DNA of 64,000 nucleotides from CAG-488 sp051881315 (GCA_051881315.1 JBJEPQ010000056.1:62001-126000); one strand, 5' to 3'; counted from the stretch's first letter, positions 1-8,897 are shown. A program made the numbers and translations. The notes: a model not told the origin generated them from the letters alone.

Positions 1-2342
1 TACTGAAGTCCCTCATTGCCCGTAAGAGCAAGCTCGTCATAAATCGTTCTGAGTTCGCTGATACTGTATGTTTCTCCGGTCGGATGATTTGTATTGTAAT
101 CAACCGTAACGTAATCATAGGTATCTACATCAATTACACCGATAAGCTCGGCAATAAGATCAAGAGAAGTGTCGCAAAGCGAGCCTGCGCCTGTAATGTT
201 GGTCAGGTATGAAAGGAGCATCTTAACAGTGTTCTTCAGACCTGTGCCGTTGTTTACACCGTCGGTGTTGATGTTTGTTGTAATCTGATCGAGCTTTGTG
301 TAGCTGTACGGGATGATAAGAGCAAGCTGAGCAGCATTATCCGTAGTGCCTGCCGTCTCGTAATGAGGAAGCTGGAATACGCCGTTGATAACTCTCGCAA
401 GGAGATTTGTAACGATCTGCGTAAGCGGCTTATCAAGTGAAGCCGTCAGAGTCGGCGTTGAAGCACGGCGTCCGATAAGTGAAAGAACAGTGTTGATATC
501 AAAGTTAAGGATAGGATTGATAAGCTTATCCATAACGATCTCTCTGAGACCGTCTTTACTGTTCTCTACGCCGTAGCAAATGTTGGTAAGAGGAATAACC
601 TGATTTATAGAATAATAAGCCTTTGCCCAGATATCTGTGCTGTTTGCGTAAGAGCCGAGGTTGAAGAGCTTTGCATACTTGGTAAGGAAGAAGTCAAACG
701 CCGCATTAAGCTCTGCGTCAAAGGTGATCTGTGTAGGATCGGAATTGACAGTCTCCATACCAAACTCACCGACAAGATAATAGTCGATCAAAGCTGCGGC
801 AAGATCAAGGCACCAATCCGTGCTGGGATTGTACTGAGAACCGATATAGTTGCCGTTCTCATCCTTCGGAGCCATAAGATCCTCAAACTCAACGTCGGGA
901 TAGAGATCCTTGAGAACATCTAACAGGGTGAATGTTGCAAGCTCTCTGATCGAGTTGCAGTTTTCTGAGAATTCAACGCCGTCAACAAGTGCTTCAAGAA
1001 GGAACTTCAAAAGGAAAGCAAAGGTCTGCTCGTCATTCATAGTGTCAAGAGCGTCCAGCTCCTCGTTTGAAAGCTCCGGAGCATCCTTCCATACCGAACC
1101 GATGATCGGAAGCAAGGTCTTGACATAATCGGCAAGCTTGGAAACAAAGGTCGGCTCAAGAGTGAGGTACTTGCCGCCGTTTCCGTCATCCTGGAAGTAG
1201 ATGTACTGGGTAAGTCCTTCTTTAAGGATGTACTTGAGAGTAACGTTAATTTTATCTATCGGCTTAGGAGCGGTCGGATTTTCGACGCCCTGAGACTCAA
1301 GGAATTTGGCGATCATTTCTTCCTGAGCTGCATCCTCGGGAAGTCCCATAGATTCGTTGGTAACGAAAAGACCGATTGCGATGTTAATGTAGGATGTGTC
1401 GGCCGTCGTATCCTCCGGATCAATCTTCAAAGCGTCAAGGATAAGCTCACCGGCAAACTTAACAACGATATCATCAATAAGTGCGTCAAAAATGCTCTCG
1501 ATAAGATCATAAGTACCTACCGACGTAATATCAACGTAATTACCGATTGATGTTTTCAAAGACGGGAGAAGATCAACAAGTGCAATATAATCTTTCAGCG
1601 TGCCGTCTTCATTTGTTGCAAGACCGAGGAAATCGGCAAAGGCATTTGTGCCGTCAGACTTGGCAAGCATGTCTCCGACAAACTTGATCAAACGGTTGTT
1701 GATAAACTCATTAAGCATATTATCGAGATTATCATAATATCCGCCGACCTCGAAGCCAACTCCGTCAGGATCAAACAAGGCCTTATAAACCATCTCGTTT
1801 ATGTAACCGTGAAGGTCGTTGAGCATCGGCACTTTTTCTCTCATATTAAAGAAGTTGTCAATAATACCGAGATCAAGGGAGTTATCCGCAAGCTTGTAGA
1901 GAGGGCTTGCGTTCTGCTGCAGGAACTGAAGAAAATAGCCGAATACCTGAAGGTCAGTCATATTTTTTGAAGTACGTCTGATATCGGAATTCTTCGGAAC
2001 GCTGAAGTTCATTTTCTCAATATCGCCGAAGTTAAACGTCTTATAAAGCGTATGATTGACGATATCCTTGACCGAATCGAAGAGGGAGTCGAGAGAATAG
2101 ATGTGAATATGCAGACTCAATATACTCAAGTCAAAATTTACATCCAGTCCCGCAAAGACTTCGTCGTCAAGGTAGTCAAGCAAGGCAGAACCCGCCTGCT
2201 CTTTTGTAAACACGGGCTTTTTTACACTGCTGTATTCACAGGTAGTGTAGCTGGTTTTGTATGCGCTTACACCCACGGTAAAGCATGAAAGCATCATTAC
2301 CATGGCGATAAGAACGCACAACAGTCGTTTGGATTGTTTCAC
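1..2342 (-). CDS. Large secreted protein of unknown function, 3' end outside the window
   Basis: An open frame of 780 codons runs without a stop from a GTG at 2342-2340 to the window edge, so the C-terminus is missing. The start is supported by a GGAGGTG ribosome site about six bases upstream. The product begins with a lysine/arginine-containing n-region and a hydrophobic stretch ending in GVSA, a typical Sec signal peptide with signal peptidase I cleavage near residue 27. The rest is a soluble, mostly helical-looking chain rich in Asp, Leu and Asn, with recurring patterns such as LxxLLPxL and NLLxRVIN. No membrane segment, dockerin or catalytic motif was recognised. It is divergent from the GH109-like gene and has its own promoter candidate. 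It is probably a cell-surface or secreted protein; function unknown. Confidence 0.85.
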   Translation of the reverse strand, partial: MKQSKRLLCVLIAMVMMLSCFTVGVSAYKTSYTTCEYSSVKKPVFTKEQAGSALLDYLDDEVFAGLDVNFDLSILSLHIHIYSLDSLFDSVKDIVNHTLYKTFNFGDIEKMNFSVPKNSDIRRTSKNMTDLQVFGYFLQFLQQNASPLYKLADNSLDLGIIDNFFNMREKVPMLNDLHGYINEMVYKALFDPDGVGFEVGGYYDNLDNMLNEFINNRLIKFVGDMLAKSDGTNAFADFLGLATNEDGTLKDYIALVDLLPSLKTSIGNYVDITSVGTYDLIESIFDALIDDIVVKFAGELILDALKIDPEDTTADTSYINIAIGLFVTNESMGLPEDAAQEEMIAKFLESQGVENPTAPKPIDKINVTLKYILKEGLTQYIYFQDDGNGGKYLTLEPTFVSKLADYVKTLLPIIGSVWKDAPELSNEELDALDTMNDEQTFAFLLKFLLEALVDGVEFSENCNSIRELATFTLLDVLKDLYPDVEFEDLMAPKDENGNYIGSQYNPSTDWCLDLAAALIDYYLVGEFGMETVNSDPTQITFDAELNAAFDFFLTKYAKLFNLGSYANSTDIWAKAYYSINQVIPLTNICYGVENSKDGLREIVMDKLINPILNFDINTVLSLIGRRASTPTLTASLDKPLTQIVTNLLARVINGVFQLPHYETAGTTDNAAQLALIIPYSYTKLDQITTNINTDGVNNGTGLKNTVKMLLSYLTNITGAGSLCDTSLDLIAELIGVIDVDTYDYVTVDYNTNHPTGETYSISELRTIYDELALTGNEGLQ

Positions 2343-2433
2343 CTAAAACACCTCCGTTAAATTTCCGGCCTACGACCGGAGAAAAACTGAAATAGGATCG
2401 CCAAAATCCACCAATCCAGTTTGGCTTATAATA

Positions 2434-2462
2434 ATATTATCAGATTAACGCCAATTTGTAAA
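2434..2462 (-). promoter_or_regulatory. Promoter candidate for the secreted protein gene at 1-2342
   Basis: On the minus strand a TTTACA -35 (2457-2462) is followed after 17 bases by a TAATAT -10 (2434-2439), about 90 bases upstream of the GTG start. Spacing is ideal; both boxes deviate slightly from the sigma-A consensus. Confidence 0.5.
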
Positions 2463-2683
2463 TAGGTTTTTCCAAAATTAAATAATACAAATTAGACAAA
2501 ATTTAAAAACATTTTTATTTAAAAACAATAATGCTCACAAAAAAATAAGAGCGCACAATGTATTTTTTATTGCAATATTGCAAAATAAAGGCATTGACGG
2601 ACAAAAAACAGCTATTGCCTATATACCTTAATATATATACACTCGTCAAAAGAATAAATATGTATGTTATCTTTATTTAAAGG

Positions 2684-2711
2684 TTGAAAAAAAAGTCTGA
2701 TATGGTATAAT
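2684..2711 (+). promoter_or_regulatory. Sigma-A-type promoter of the 2756-7835 gene group
   Basis: TTGAAA (2684-2689), a 16-base spacer and TATAAT (2706-2711), with a TG just before the -10 that makes it an extended -10 promoter. It lies 45 bases upstream of the ATG at 2756. Confidence 0.75.
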
Positions 2712-2755
2712 GGCATCAGTCGGACAAGTTAAAAAACAAGGAACGAGGTGCATTT

Positions 2756-3985
2756 ATGAAAAATTCGGTAAATGTTGGCGTCATTGGTCTCGGCGGCAGA
2801 GGTTCGGGCATGATCGGCGTTATGGCAATGATGGAGGATATCAATATCCTTGCGGTATGTGATAAGTATCAGGACAGAGTTGACAGCGCAGTGAAAAAGC
2901 TTGTCGAAAAAGGCAGACCTGCTCCGATGGGTACAACGGACTTCAACGAAGTGCTCAATATGCCCGGCATTGACTCCGTATACATAGCGACGGACTGGGA
3001 ATGTCACATAAAAATCGCAATCGAAGCGATGAAAAAAGGTATTCCTGCGGCAATGGAGGTCGGCGGTGCTTACACTCTTGACGAGTGCTGGGAGCTTGTA
3101 AAGACATACGAGGAAACCGGCGTATGGACAATGATGATGGAAAACTGCTGTTACGGCGAGCGTGAAATGATGGTGCTCAATATGGCGAGGGACGGAGTTT
3201 TCGGAGACCTCGTTTTCTGTTCAGGTCAGTATGCCCACGATCTGAGAGGAGAAATCGCATACGGCGAAAAGAACCGCCATTACAGACTCCGCAATTATCT
3301 CAACAGAAACTGCGAAAACTATCCTACCCACGAGCTGGGTCCCATTGCAATGATTCTCGGAATTAACAGGGGCAACAGAATGCTCTCCGTTTCTTCGATT
3401 TGCAGTAAATCGGTCGGAATGAAGGATTATGTTCGCCAGCATAAGGATCTCAGACCGACTCTCGGCAACGCCGAATTTGCTCAGGCCGATATCGTAAAGA
3501 GCTTTATTACTACCGAAAGAGGCGAGCTTATCGAGCTTACGCTCGACACCTGTCTCCCCCGTTTTTACAGCAGAGGCTTCACCGTCAGAGGTACAAAGGG
3601 CTTGTATCAGGAGGACGGAGATATGGTCTATCTTGATAAAAAACAGTATCACAAAAGCGAGTGGAATCAAAAGAAATTCTGGGGACGTGCAAAGAAATTC
3701 GAGAGGAAATACAGCCATCCGCTCTGGCAGGACACAACCAAGGAAATGCTTGATGCAGGTCACGGCGGAATGGACTGGCACGTAATCAGGGCGTGGATCG
3801 TTTCCGTCAAGAACGGCACGCTTCCGCCGATCGACGTTTATGACGCGGCGGCATGGATGAGCATTACTCCGCTGAGCGAAATCTCACTTCAAAACGGCGG
3901 TGCGGCGGTTGAAATTCCCGATTTCACCTGCGGAAAATATAAAAACAGAAAACCTAAAAACGACAGCATCTACGATCTTAAATAA
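2756..3985 (+). CDS. Gfo/Idh/MocA-fold protein, GH109-like NAD-dependent glycosidase/oxidoreductase
   Basis: The 409-residue product starts with a Rossmann fold: a GLGGRG dinucleotide-binding loop at residues 11-16 and an acidic residue after the second strand (VCD). The C-terminal half carries NYPTHELGPIA and GHGGMDWHVIRAW, which resemble the GH109 family. GH109 enzymes use bound NAD+ for glycoside hydrolysis by an oxidation/elimination mechanism; characterised members act on alpha-N-acetylgalactosamine. No signal peptide is present, so it should be cytoplasmic. The ATG has a GAGGTG site seven bases upstream. It is followed 20 bases later by a secreted phosphoesterase gene with its own ribosome site, and the two are probably co-transcribed. 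GH109 assignment rests on motif recognition; an ordinary sugar dehydrogenase remains possible. Confidence 0.8.
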   Translation: MKNSVNVGVIGLGGRGSGMIGVMAMMEDINILAVCDKYQDRVDSAVKKLVEKGRPAPMGTTDFNEVLNMPGIDSVYIATDWECHIKIAIEAMKKGIPAAMEVGGAYTLDECWELVKTYEETGVWTMMMENCCYGEREMMVLNMARDGVFGDLVFCSGQYAHDLRGEIAYGEKNRHYRLRNYLNRNCENYPTHELGPIAMILGINRGNRMLSVSSICSKSVGMKDYVRQHKDLRPTLGNAEFAQADIVKSFITTERGELIELTLDTCLPRFYSRGFTVRGTKGLYQEDGDMVYLDKKQYHKSEWNQKKFWGRAKKFERKYSHPLWQDTTKEMLDAGHGGMDWHVIRAWIVSVKNGTLPPIDVYDAAAWMSITPLSEISLQNGGAAVEIPDFTCGKYKNRKPKNDSIYDLK

Positions 3986-4005
3986 TTTTAACGGAGGAAA
4001 CAACT

Positions 4006-5310
4006 ATGGTAAACAAGATTACTTCATTCATTGTTTCCGTCGCAACGGTTATAATGGCTCTGACAGGCTGGCTTGTCAACGTTGAAGCACCCGAAGACAA
4101 ATCCGACTTCACTCCTGTCATCAGATTTGTCGCCTGCAGTGACTCCCATTTTAATTCAGCGGTAGATAAAGCAAGCTATCGCCTTGAAAAAACGCTCAAG
4201 CTCGCATATGCCATTGCCGATGAGGACAGCGAATACAATAAGCTTGACGCTTTGGTGATTAACGGCGACATCACCAACGACGGGACAATCGGTCAGTTCA
4301 GCGGATTCAAATCGGTTATTGACAGATATCTCCACAGTGAAACCGAGCTTCTTCCGATAATAGCCAACAACCATGATTTCAGAAATATGGGCAAGGGAAC
4401 AGTCGCCTTTTTCTCCGAGCTTATGAATAAGGAAACCGATTATCACAAGGTTGTCAACGGCTATCATTTCATCGGCATCTCCACATCCGATGTTGAGGGC
4501 GTCAATTACACGGAGGCTCAGAGAGTCTGGCTGAAAGCTCAGCTTGACGAGGCTGTCGCAGACGATCCCGGCAAGCCGATCTTCGTCTCTCACCACGAGC
4601 ATGTTACCAACACGGTTTACGGCAGCTCCGATTTTGAGGGCTGGGGAATGGATTTCTTTACGGATATTCTTGAGCAGTATCCTCAGATAGTCGATTTTTC
4701 GGGACACTCACATTACCCGGTCAACGATCCCCGTTCAATATGGCAGGGCAGCTTCACGGCTATCGGCACAGGCTCGCTGTCATATTTGGAGTTTACCGTT
4801 GATGATCTTAGAACCTACCACCCCGACGGTTACAGAGACGAGGCGCAGTTCTGGATCGTTGAGCTTGACAAGGACAGCAATATGCGCCTGAGAGGTATTG
4901 ACCTTATTGAAGGAAAAGTGCTCTGCGAGTATATTCTTGCAAACCCCGCAAATCCGCAGAACCGTGAATACACACCCGAAAGACAGGCGGAAAGCTCCTC
5001 TGCTCCGATTTTCGGCAACGATGCAAAGCTCACGGTATCAAAATTTGCAAGAAACGTAACGGTTAAGTTTGATGCGGCTCAGTCCGTAAGCGCCGATCCC
5101 GTCTGCCTTTACAGAATTAAGGTTGTGAACTCAAACGGCGAAACAGTCAAATCCGAATGGATTATGCCTGAGTATTATTCGGCAACCGTTGAAACGAGCG
5201 AAAAACTCAAGCTCGGCAGACTTGATAAGGGCGGCTACACCGTTTATGTTACGGCGGAAACCGCATGGGGCGTACAGTCCGAGCCTTTGACGGCAGAGTT
5301 TTCGGTTTGA
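4006..5310 (+). CDS. Secreted calcineurin-like metallophosphoesterase
   Basis: The 434-residue product has an N-terminal hydrophobic segment at about residues 8-24 (signal peptide or anchor). The two-metal phosphoesterase signature follows in order: DSH near residue 46, NGDIT at 86-90, NNHD at 121-124, SHHEH at 195-199 and SGHSH at 232-236. These supply the metal ligands of the calcineurin-like fold. The final ~100 residues look like a separate beta-sandwich module ending in a fibronectin-like pattern. The substrate cannot be predicted from sequence; phosphomonoesters or phosphodiesters of cell-surface material are plausible. The ATG has a GGAGGAAA site. It follows the GH109-like gene by 20 bases. 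Confidence 0.85.
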   Translation: MVNKITSFIVSVATVIMALTGWLVNVEAPEDKSDFTPVIRFVACSDSHFNSAVDKASYRLEKTLKLAYAIADEDSEYNKLDALVINGDITNDGTIGQFSGFKSVIDRYLHSETELLPIIANNHDFRNMGKGTVAFFSELMNKETDYHKVVNGYHFIGISTSDVEGVNYTEAQRVWLKAQLDEAVADDPGKPIFVSHHEHVTNTVYGSSDFEGWGMDFFTDILEQYPQIVDFSGHSHYPVNDPRSIWQGSFTAIGTGSLSYLEFTVDDLRTYHPDGYRDEAQFWIVELDKDSNMRLRGIDLIEGKVLCEYILANPANPQNREYTPERQAESSSAPIFGNDAKLTVSKFARNVTVKFDAAQSVSADPVCLYRIKVVNSNGETVKSEWIMPEYYSATVETSEKLKLGRLDKGGYTVYVTAETAWGVQSEPLTAEFSV

Positions 5311-5358
5311 AAACACAACAAAAAAATCCTTATAACATTATTTGTTAAAAAATTGCTA

Positions 5359-5387
5359 TTGATTATTTAACAAAATGCTGATAAAAT
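5359..5387 (+). promoter_or_regulatory. Promoter of the dockerin protein pair
   Basis: TTGATT (5359-5364), a 17-base spacer and TAAAAT (5382-5387), 33 bases before the ATG at 5421. An 8-base inverted repeat, TTGTTAAA at 5342-5349 and TTTAACAA at 5366-5373, overlaps the -35 region and may be a protein-binding site. Confidence 0.6.
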
Positions 5388-5420
5388 CATAAGTAAACAT
5401 ATACAGAAAGGAAAATATGT

Positions 5421-6209
5421 ATGAAAAAACTACTTTCAATTCTAATTTCAGCCATACTTGCAGTCTCGGTTTTTGCAATTTCCGCTTCGGCAAGAGTTCT
5501 CGGAGATGTAAACGGCGACAAAACCGCCAACTCCACCGACGCTCTTAATATACTTAAGTATTCCGTCGGCACTATTGAAAAAATTGATACCGTCGCCGCA
5601 GATGTCAACTGTGACGGCAACATCAATTCCGCAGACGCTCTTACAACTCTTATGATCTCCGTAGGATCATACTCAGGTCCTACGAACGTAGACTTAAAGC
5701 CTGAAATCATTGATCCTGTATTCAAGAGCGGAAAATACACTTTTTCGACCGTTGTTGATGTTGACGGAGTTCCCACACCCACAACAATCATGATAAACGG
5801 CAAAAATATGTGCTCCGAAATGACTGTTGAAAATATCAAGGCAAGAATGTTGATACTTGACGGCAAGGTATATGTGATTTTCCCTGGTTTAAAGGTATAC
5901 TCTGAGGTCCCCAAGGATCAGGTCGGCGACATTGATCTGAGCAACATAAACTTTGACAGCAATCAGACATACAGCGGATCACGCTATGAAACAATCGGCG
6001 GCAAAACCTATACCGTTGATACTTATAAAAATTCTGACGGTTCAAAGAGCGACTACTACTTTCTCAACGGAAAGTGGGTTAAGTCTGTGGATAATCCCGG
6101 AACATCAAAAGAATCTGTACAGGAAATCCAGGAATTTAAAGCCGGAGTGGACTCATCATGGTTCAGCCTCAAAGGCTTGAATAAAATAGATTTGCCGGCA
6201 AGCAAATAA
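5421..6209 (+). CDS. Secreted protein with N-terminal dockerin module
   Basis: The 262-residue product has a signal peptide (residues 1-25, cleavage after SASA). A type I dockerin-like module follows directly at about 28-81. Its two EF-hand-like calcium loops begin GDVNGDK and ADVNCDG, each followed by the helix pattern SxDALxxLxxSVG. Dockerins bind cohesin modules on scaffoldins, so the protein is probably part of a cell-surface or cellulosome-like assembly. The remaining ~180 residues have no recognised catalytic motif and read as a beta-rich lipoprotein-carrier-like domain. Most dockerins are C-terminal; here it follows the signal peptide. The next gene has the same layout 13 bases downstream, so the pair is an operon. 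Confidence 0.8.
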   Translation: MKKLLSILISAILAVSVFAISASARVLGDVNGDKTANSTDALNILKYSVGTIEKIDTVAADVNCDGNINSADALTTLMISVGSYSGPTNVDLKPEIIDPVFKSGKYTFSTVVDVDGVPTPTTIMINGKNMCSEMTVENIKARMLILDGKVYVIFPGLKVYSEVPKDQVGDIDLSNINFDSNQTYSGSRYETIGGKTYTVDTYKNSDGSKSDYYFLNGKWVKSVDNPGTSKESVQEIQEFKAGVDSSWFSLKGLNKIDLPASK

Positions 6210-6222
6210 AGGAGGAAATCAA

Positions 6223-7128
6223 ATGAACAGGTTTATTAAGGCGGGAATTTCAATCGCAGCGGCGGCGGCAATAGCGGCTTCTGCGGCGGCGGTATCATTT
6301 GCAACCGACTATATGGGCGACGTCAACGACGACGGAGCGGTAAACTCCTCGGACGCTCTCGCTATTCTTACATATGCGGTCGGCAATCCCGATGTTACAA
6401 TCAATCTCAAAAAAGCCGATCTCAACGCAGACGGACTCGTCAACTCGTCGGATGCGCTTCAGGTGCTCAAGGTCAGCGTTGGTCTTGCGGATTTGACGGA
6501 ATACGTGGGCGAGGACACGCCTGCCGATTACGACAAGGCGGAAATCGTCAAAATTTACAACGACGCTCTGAAAAAGGCATATGCAAGCGAAAAGGTTACG
6601 ATCAACAAAAAGACTGATGTTGATGTAAAAATTTCACAGCTTACACCGAAATCAATGTTGGATCTTGCAAACAACCTTATTAAAGAAAATGCTGTTCCGA
6701 CAGATGAAACAAAGACCTTTAACTCTAACCCGACCGAGGCTCAGAAGTTCCTTGTTCCTACGGCTCTTGAGGCTGACGGCGCAAAGGAAGCAAAGGTTGA
6801 GGAAACCGAGAACGGCTTCAAGATTACAATAACTCTTGTCAAGGAAACGGTTGACTATAAGACCGCTCCCAAGTATAACACTCAGGCTTCGCTTCCCCTC
6901 ACGGGTATTGCCAATCAGGCAGATAAATACGGAGTAAAAGTCACTTCTTCAAGCCTTGAATATGTCGGAACGGTCATCACCGCAGAGCTTGACAAGGACG
7001 GAAACATCACCTCTCTCAATCACACAATGGATCTCAATATTGCCGCAAAAGCGGAATACGGACTTTTCACTAAGATTGAGGGCAAGGGCTCGGGCAGATA
7101 TACGCTTGACGCAACATTCACTTACTGA
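6223..7128 (+). CDS. Second secreted protein with N-terminal dockerin module
   Basis: The 301-residue product has an alanine-rich signal peptide (about 1-27) and a dockerin-like module at 31-88 with calcium loops GDVNDDG and ADLNADG. Each loop is followed by NSSDALxxL and a short helix ending in VG. The rest (about 95-301) is unrecognised: an alpha segment, then a beta-rich region ending in a long strand pattern. It shares layout with the upstream dockerin protein, but the C-terminal domain is not obviously homologous. The ATG has AAGGAGGAAATCAA upstream. No cohesin or scaffoldin gene lies in the window, so the binding partner must be elsewhere. Confidence 0.8.
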   Translation: MNRFIKAGISIAAAAAIAASAAAVSFATDYMGDVNDDGAVNSSDALAILTYAVGNPDVTINLKKADLNADGLVNSSDALQVLKVSVGLADLTEYVGEDTPADYDKAEIVKIYNDALKKAYASEKVTINKKTDVDVKISQLTPKSMLDLANNLIKENAVPTDETKTFNSNPTEAQKFLVPTALEADGAKEAKVEETENGFKITITLVKETVDYKTAPKYNTQASLPLTGIANQADKYGVKVTSSSLEYVGTVITAELDKDGNITSLNHTMDLNIAAKAEYGLFTKIEGKGSGRYTLDATFTY

Positions 7129-7154
7129 TTCGGCACAACCGGGAGGAAATCACA

Positions 7155-7835
7155 ATGAGATATGACATAAAAGGCGGCACTTTTCCCGTTGTTGTTTGTC
7201 AGCTCGAAAACGGTGAAAAGATGATAACCGAAAAAGGCTCAATGGTTTGGATGAGTCCGAACATTCAAATGAGCACACAGGGCGGCGGACTCGGCAGAAT
7301 GTTTTCAAAGGCATTTTCCGGAGAAAGTATGTTTCAGAACATATATACCGCTAACGGAAACGGAATGATTACTTTCGGTTCAAGCTTCCCCGGAACGGTA
7401 AAGGCGATTGAAATCAGCCCGTCCAATGAAATGATCGTGCAGAAAAGCGCATTTCTCGCCTCGGAGGCAGGAGTTAACCTCTCTGTCCATTTCAATAAAA
7501 GATTCAGCGCAGGTCTTTTCGGCGGCGAGGGCTTCATTATGCAGAGACTTTCAGGTCACGGAACAGCCTTTGTTGAGATCGACGGCGACCTTGTTGAATA
7601 CGACCTCAGACCGGGTGAAAAAATCGTAGTTGACACGGGAAATGTGGCAGGCTTCACGACAGACGTTAAAATGGAAATCCAGCAGGTGCCGGGGCTTAAA
7701 AACAAGCTGTTCGGCGGAGAAGGACTTTTCAATACCATGCTGACAGGACCGGGCAAAATCTGGCTTCAGACAATGCCGATCGCAAGAGTTGCGGCTTCGA
7801 TCATTCCCTATATCCCGACAGGCAGCGGAAATTAA
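7155..7835 (+). CDS. AIM24/TIGR00266 family protein
   Basis: The 226-residue product matches the AIM24 (TIGR00266) family in length and in its run of glycine-rich beta strands. Characteristic segments include GGLGRMFSKAFSGES near residue 37, GGEGFIMQRLSGHG and GEGLFNTMLTGPG, ending in a LQTMPI-type strand. Members form trimeric beta-prism structures; their biochemical role in bacteria is not established. There is no signal peptide or membrane segment. The ATG has a GGGAGGAAA site and lies 26 bases after the second dockerin gene, so it may be co-transcribed. A terminator lies 14 bases after its stop. Confidence 0.9.
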   Translation: MRYDIKGGTFPVVVCQLENGEKMITEKGSMVWMSPNIQMSTQGGGLGRMFSKAFSGESMFQNIYTANGNGMITFGSSFPGTVKAIEISPSNEMIVQKSAFLASEAGVNLSVHFNKRFSAGLFGGEGFIMQRLSGHGTAFVEIDGDLVEYDLRPGEKIVVDTGNVAGFTTDVKMEIQQVPGLKNKLFGGEGLFNTMLTGPGKIWLQTMPIARVAASIIPYIPTGSGN

Positions 7836-7848
7836 ATTCACATAAGCT

Positions 7849-7879
7849 AAGACGGCCGATCATCACGATCGACCGTCTT
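7849..7879. terminator. Bidirectional terminator between convergent genes
   Basis: A 13-base stem with one mismatch (7849-7861 against 7867-7879) and a 5-base loop, with T-rich sequence after it on the plus strand. It ends the plus-strand gene group. The stop codon of the convergent acyltransferase gene (7863-7865) sits in the loop, so the last codons of that gene form one arm. Confidence 0.75.
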
Positions 7880-8897
7880 TCTTTATCAATATGTTTATGT
7901 TTTTCAACGGGAAATTGAATATATCAAGCGACAGCACAAATGTCAGAGCAACAGCAATCAGCAGTACAAGAATCACGCCTGAAGCTGATTTCATCAATGC
8001 TTCCGTATTCAGAAAACGCAGAATGATAAGTATAAACGTGTAATGCCAGAAATACACGTTGACTGTGTTTCTTCCGAGATACGACGCCGCAGGAATTTTC
8101 TTCTGAGGAACAACGATTAAAATCGCCGCACCGATCAAAAAAGATATCGCATAGGTAAGCAGTCTGTATAAGAAGCCCAAGCCGTGAGTCTGAGAGGAGA
8201 ACGGATTTCTTCCCGTAAACAGATGTATAAGAATCTTTACATCCTGAATTTTCAGTATGCAGACAGCAAGCCAGACAAGTATCAGACATAAGGACGGTAT
8301 CATAAGATATTTTCTGTATTTTCTTATCGCCGCCAGCAGGTCGTTTGGATCTATCATCGTGCCGAGCCAGAAAAACGGCAGAAAAACAAACATTCTCGAA
8401 AAGCAAAAGCAATCGTTTACCGCCCTGAAATATCCCGTAATCAAGGGTATCACAAACGAAATTGCAAGAATTATGCGTTTGTCAACCTTTCTGAACAGCC
8501 ACGCAATAAGCGTGTACCATGCGAGGACGAACATAAACCACGGAACGCCGCTGTCATAAAAAAGTCTGAATGAGGCTTTTCCTGTTATTACCCACCACGA
8601 CAGGCACAGCAAGCCTTTCAGCAGATAGCCCGATATAATGTAAAATAATATTTTCCTCAGAAAATCCTTTTCTTTAAAGAACAGACCGAAGATAAATATG
8701 AAAATCGGCATATGAAACGAATAGATAAACAGCTTTACTGACAGAAATGCCGGATCGTCAAAGTCCATTATACGCTCGGCAAAATGTCCGATTACAACCA
8801 GAAGTATCATTATGAACTTCACGGTATCCCAGTACCATATCCGTTCTTTTCCTGCTCTTATCGGGTTGGTTCCGCTCAATTCACTGTCGGTTTTCAT
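7863..8897 (-). CDS. Membrane acyltransferase, acyltransferase-3 family
   Basis: The 344-residue product has about ten hydrophobic segments. It starts with the family signature WDTVKFIMILLVVIGH (residues 23-38), whose histidine is the likely catalytic residue, followed by the SFHMPIFIFIFGLFF segment. Acyltransferase-3 proteins transfer acetyl or other acyl groups to sugars of surface polysaccharides from the membrane. The ATG overlaps the stop of the kinase gene by four bases (ATGA), so the two are translationally coupled. Together with the rhamnose genes upstream this suggests modification of a surface glycan. The 3' end of the gene lies inside the terminator stem. Confidence 0.85.
   Translation of the reverse strand: MKTDSELSGTNPIRAGKERIWYWDTVKFIMILLVVIGHFAERIMDFDDPAFLSVKLFIYSFHMPIFIFIFGLFFKEKDFLRKILFYIISGYLLKGLLCLSWWVITGKASFRLFYDSGVPWFMFVLAWYTLIAWLFRKVDKRIILAISFVIPLITGYFRAVNDCFCFSRMFVFLPFFWLGTMIDPNDLLAAIRKYRKYLMIPSLCLILVWLAVCILKIQDVKILIHLFTGRNPFSSQTHGLGFLYRLLTYAISFLIGAAILIVVPQKKIPAASYLGRNTVNVYFWHYTFILIILRFLNTEALMKSASGVILVLLIAVALTFVLSLDIFNFPLKNINILIKKDGRS

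Larger units (their letters stand above)
2343..2755. other. Divergent intergenic region with two promoters
   Basis: This 413-base AT-rich spacer separates two divergent genes. It holds one promoter candidate on each strand (listed separately) and several poly-A/T tracts. No RNA gene, open frame with a ribosome site, or strong hairpin with a T-run was seen. Confidence 0.6.

Noticed and set aside
3221..3781. 186-codon open frame on the minus strand
   Set aside because: It lies wholly inside the GH109-like gene, has no ribosome site and no recognisable protein pattern; it is a shadow frame.
2756..3985. Simple sugar dehydrogenase annotation
   Set aside because: The PTHELGPIA and GHGGMDWHVIRAW segments fit the GH109 group better, but the call stays cautious.
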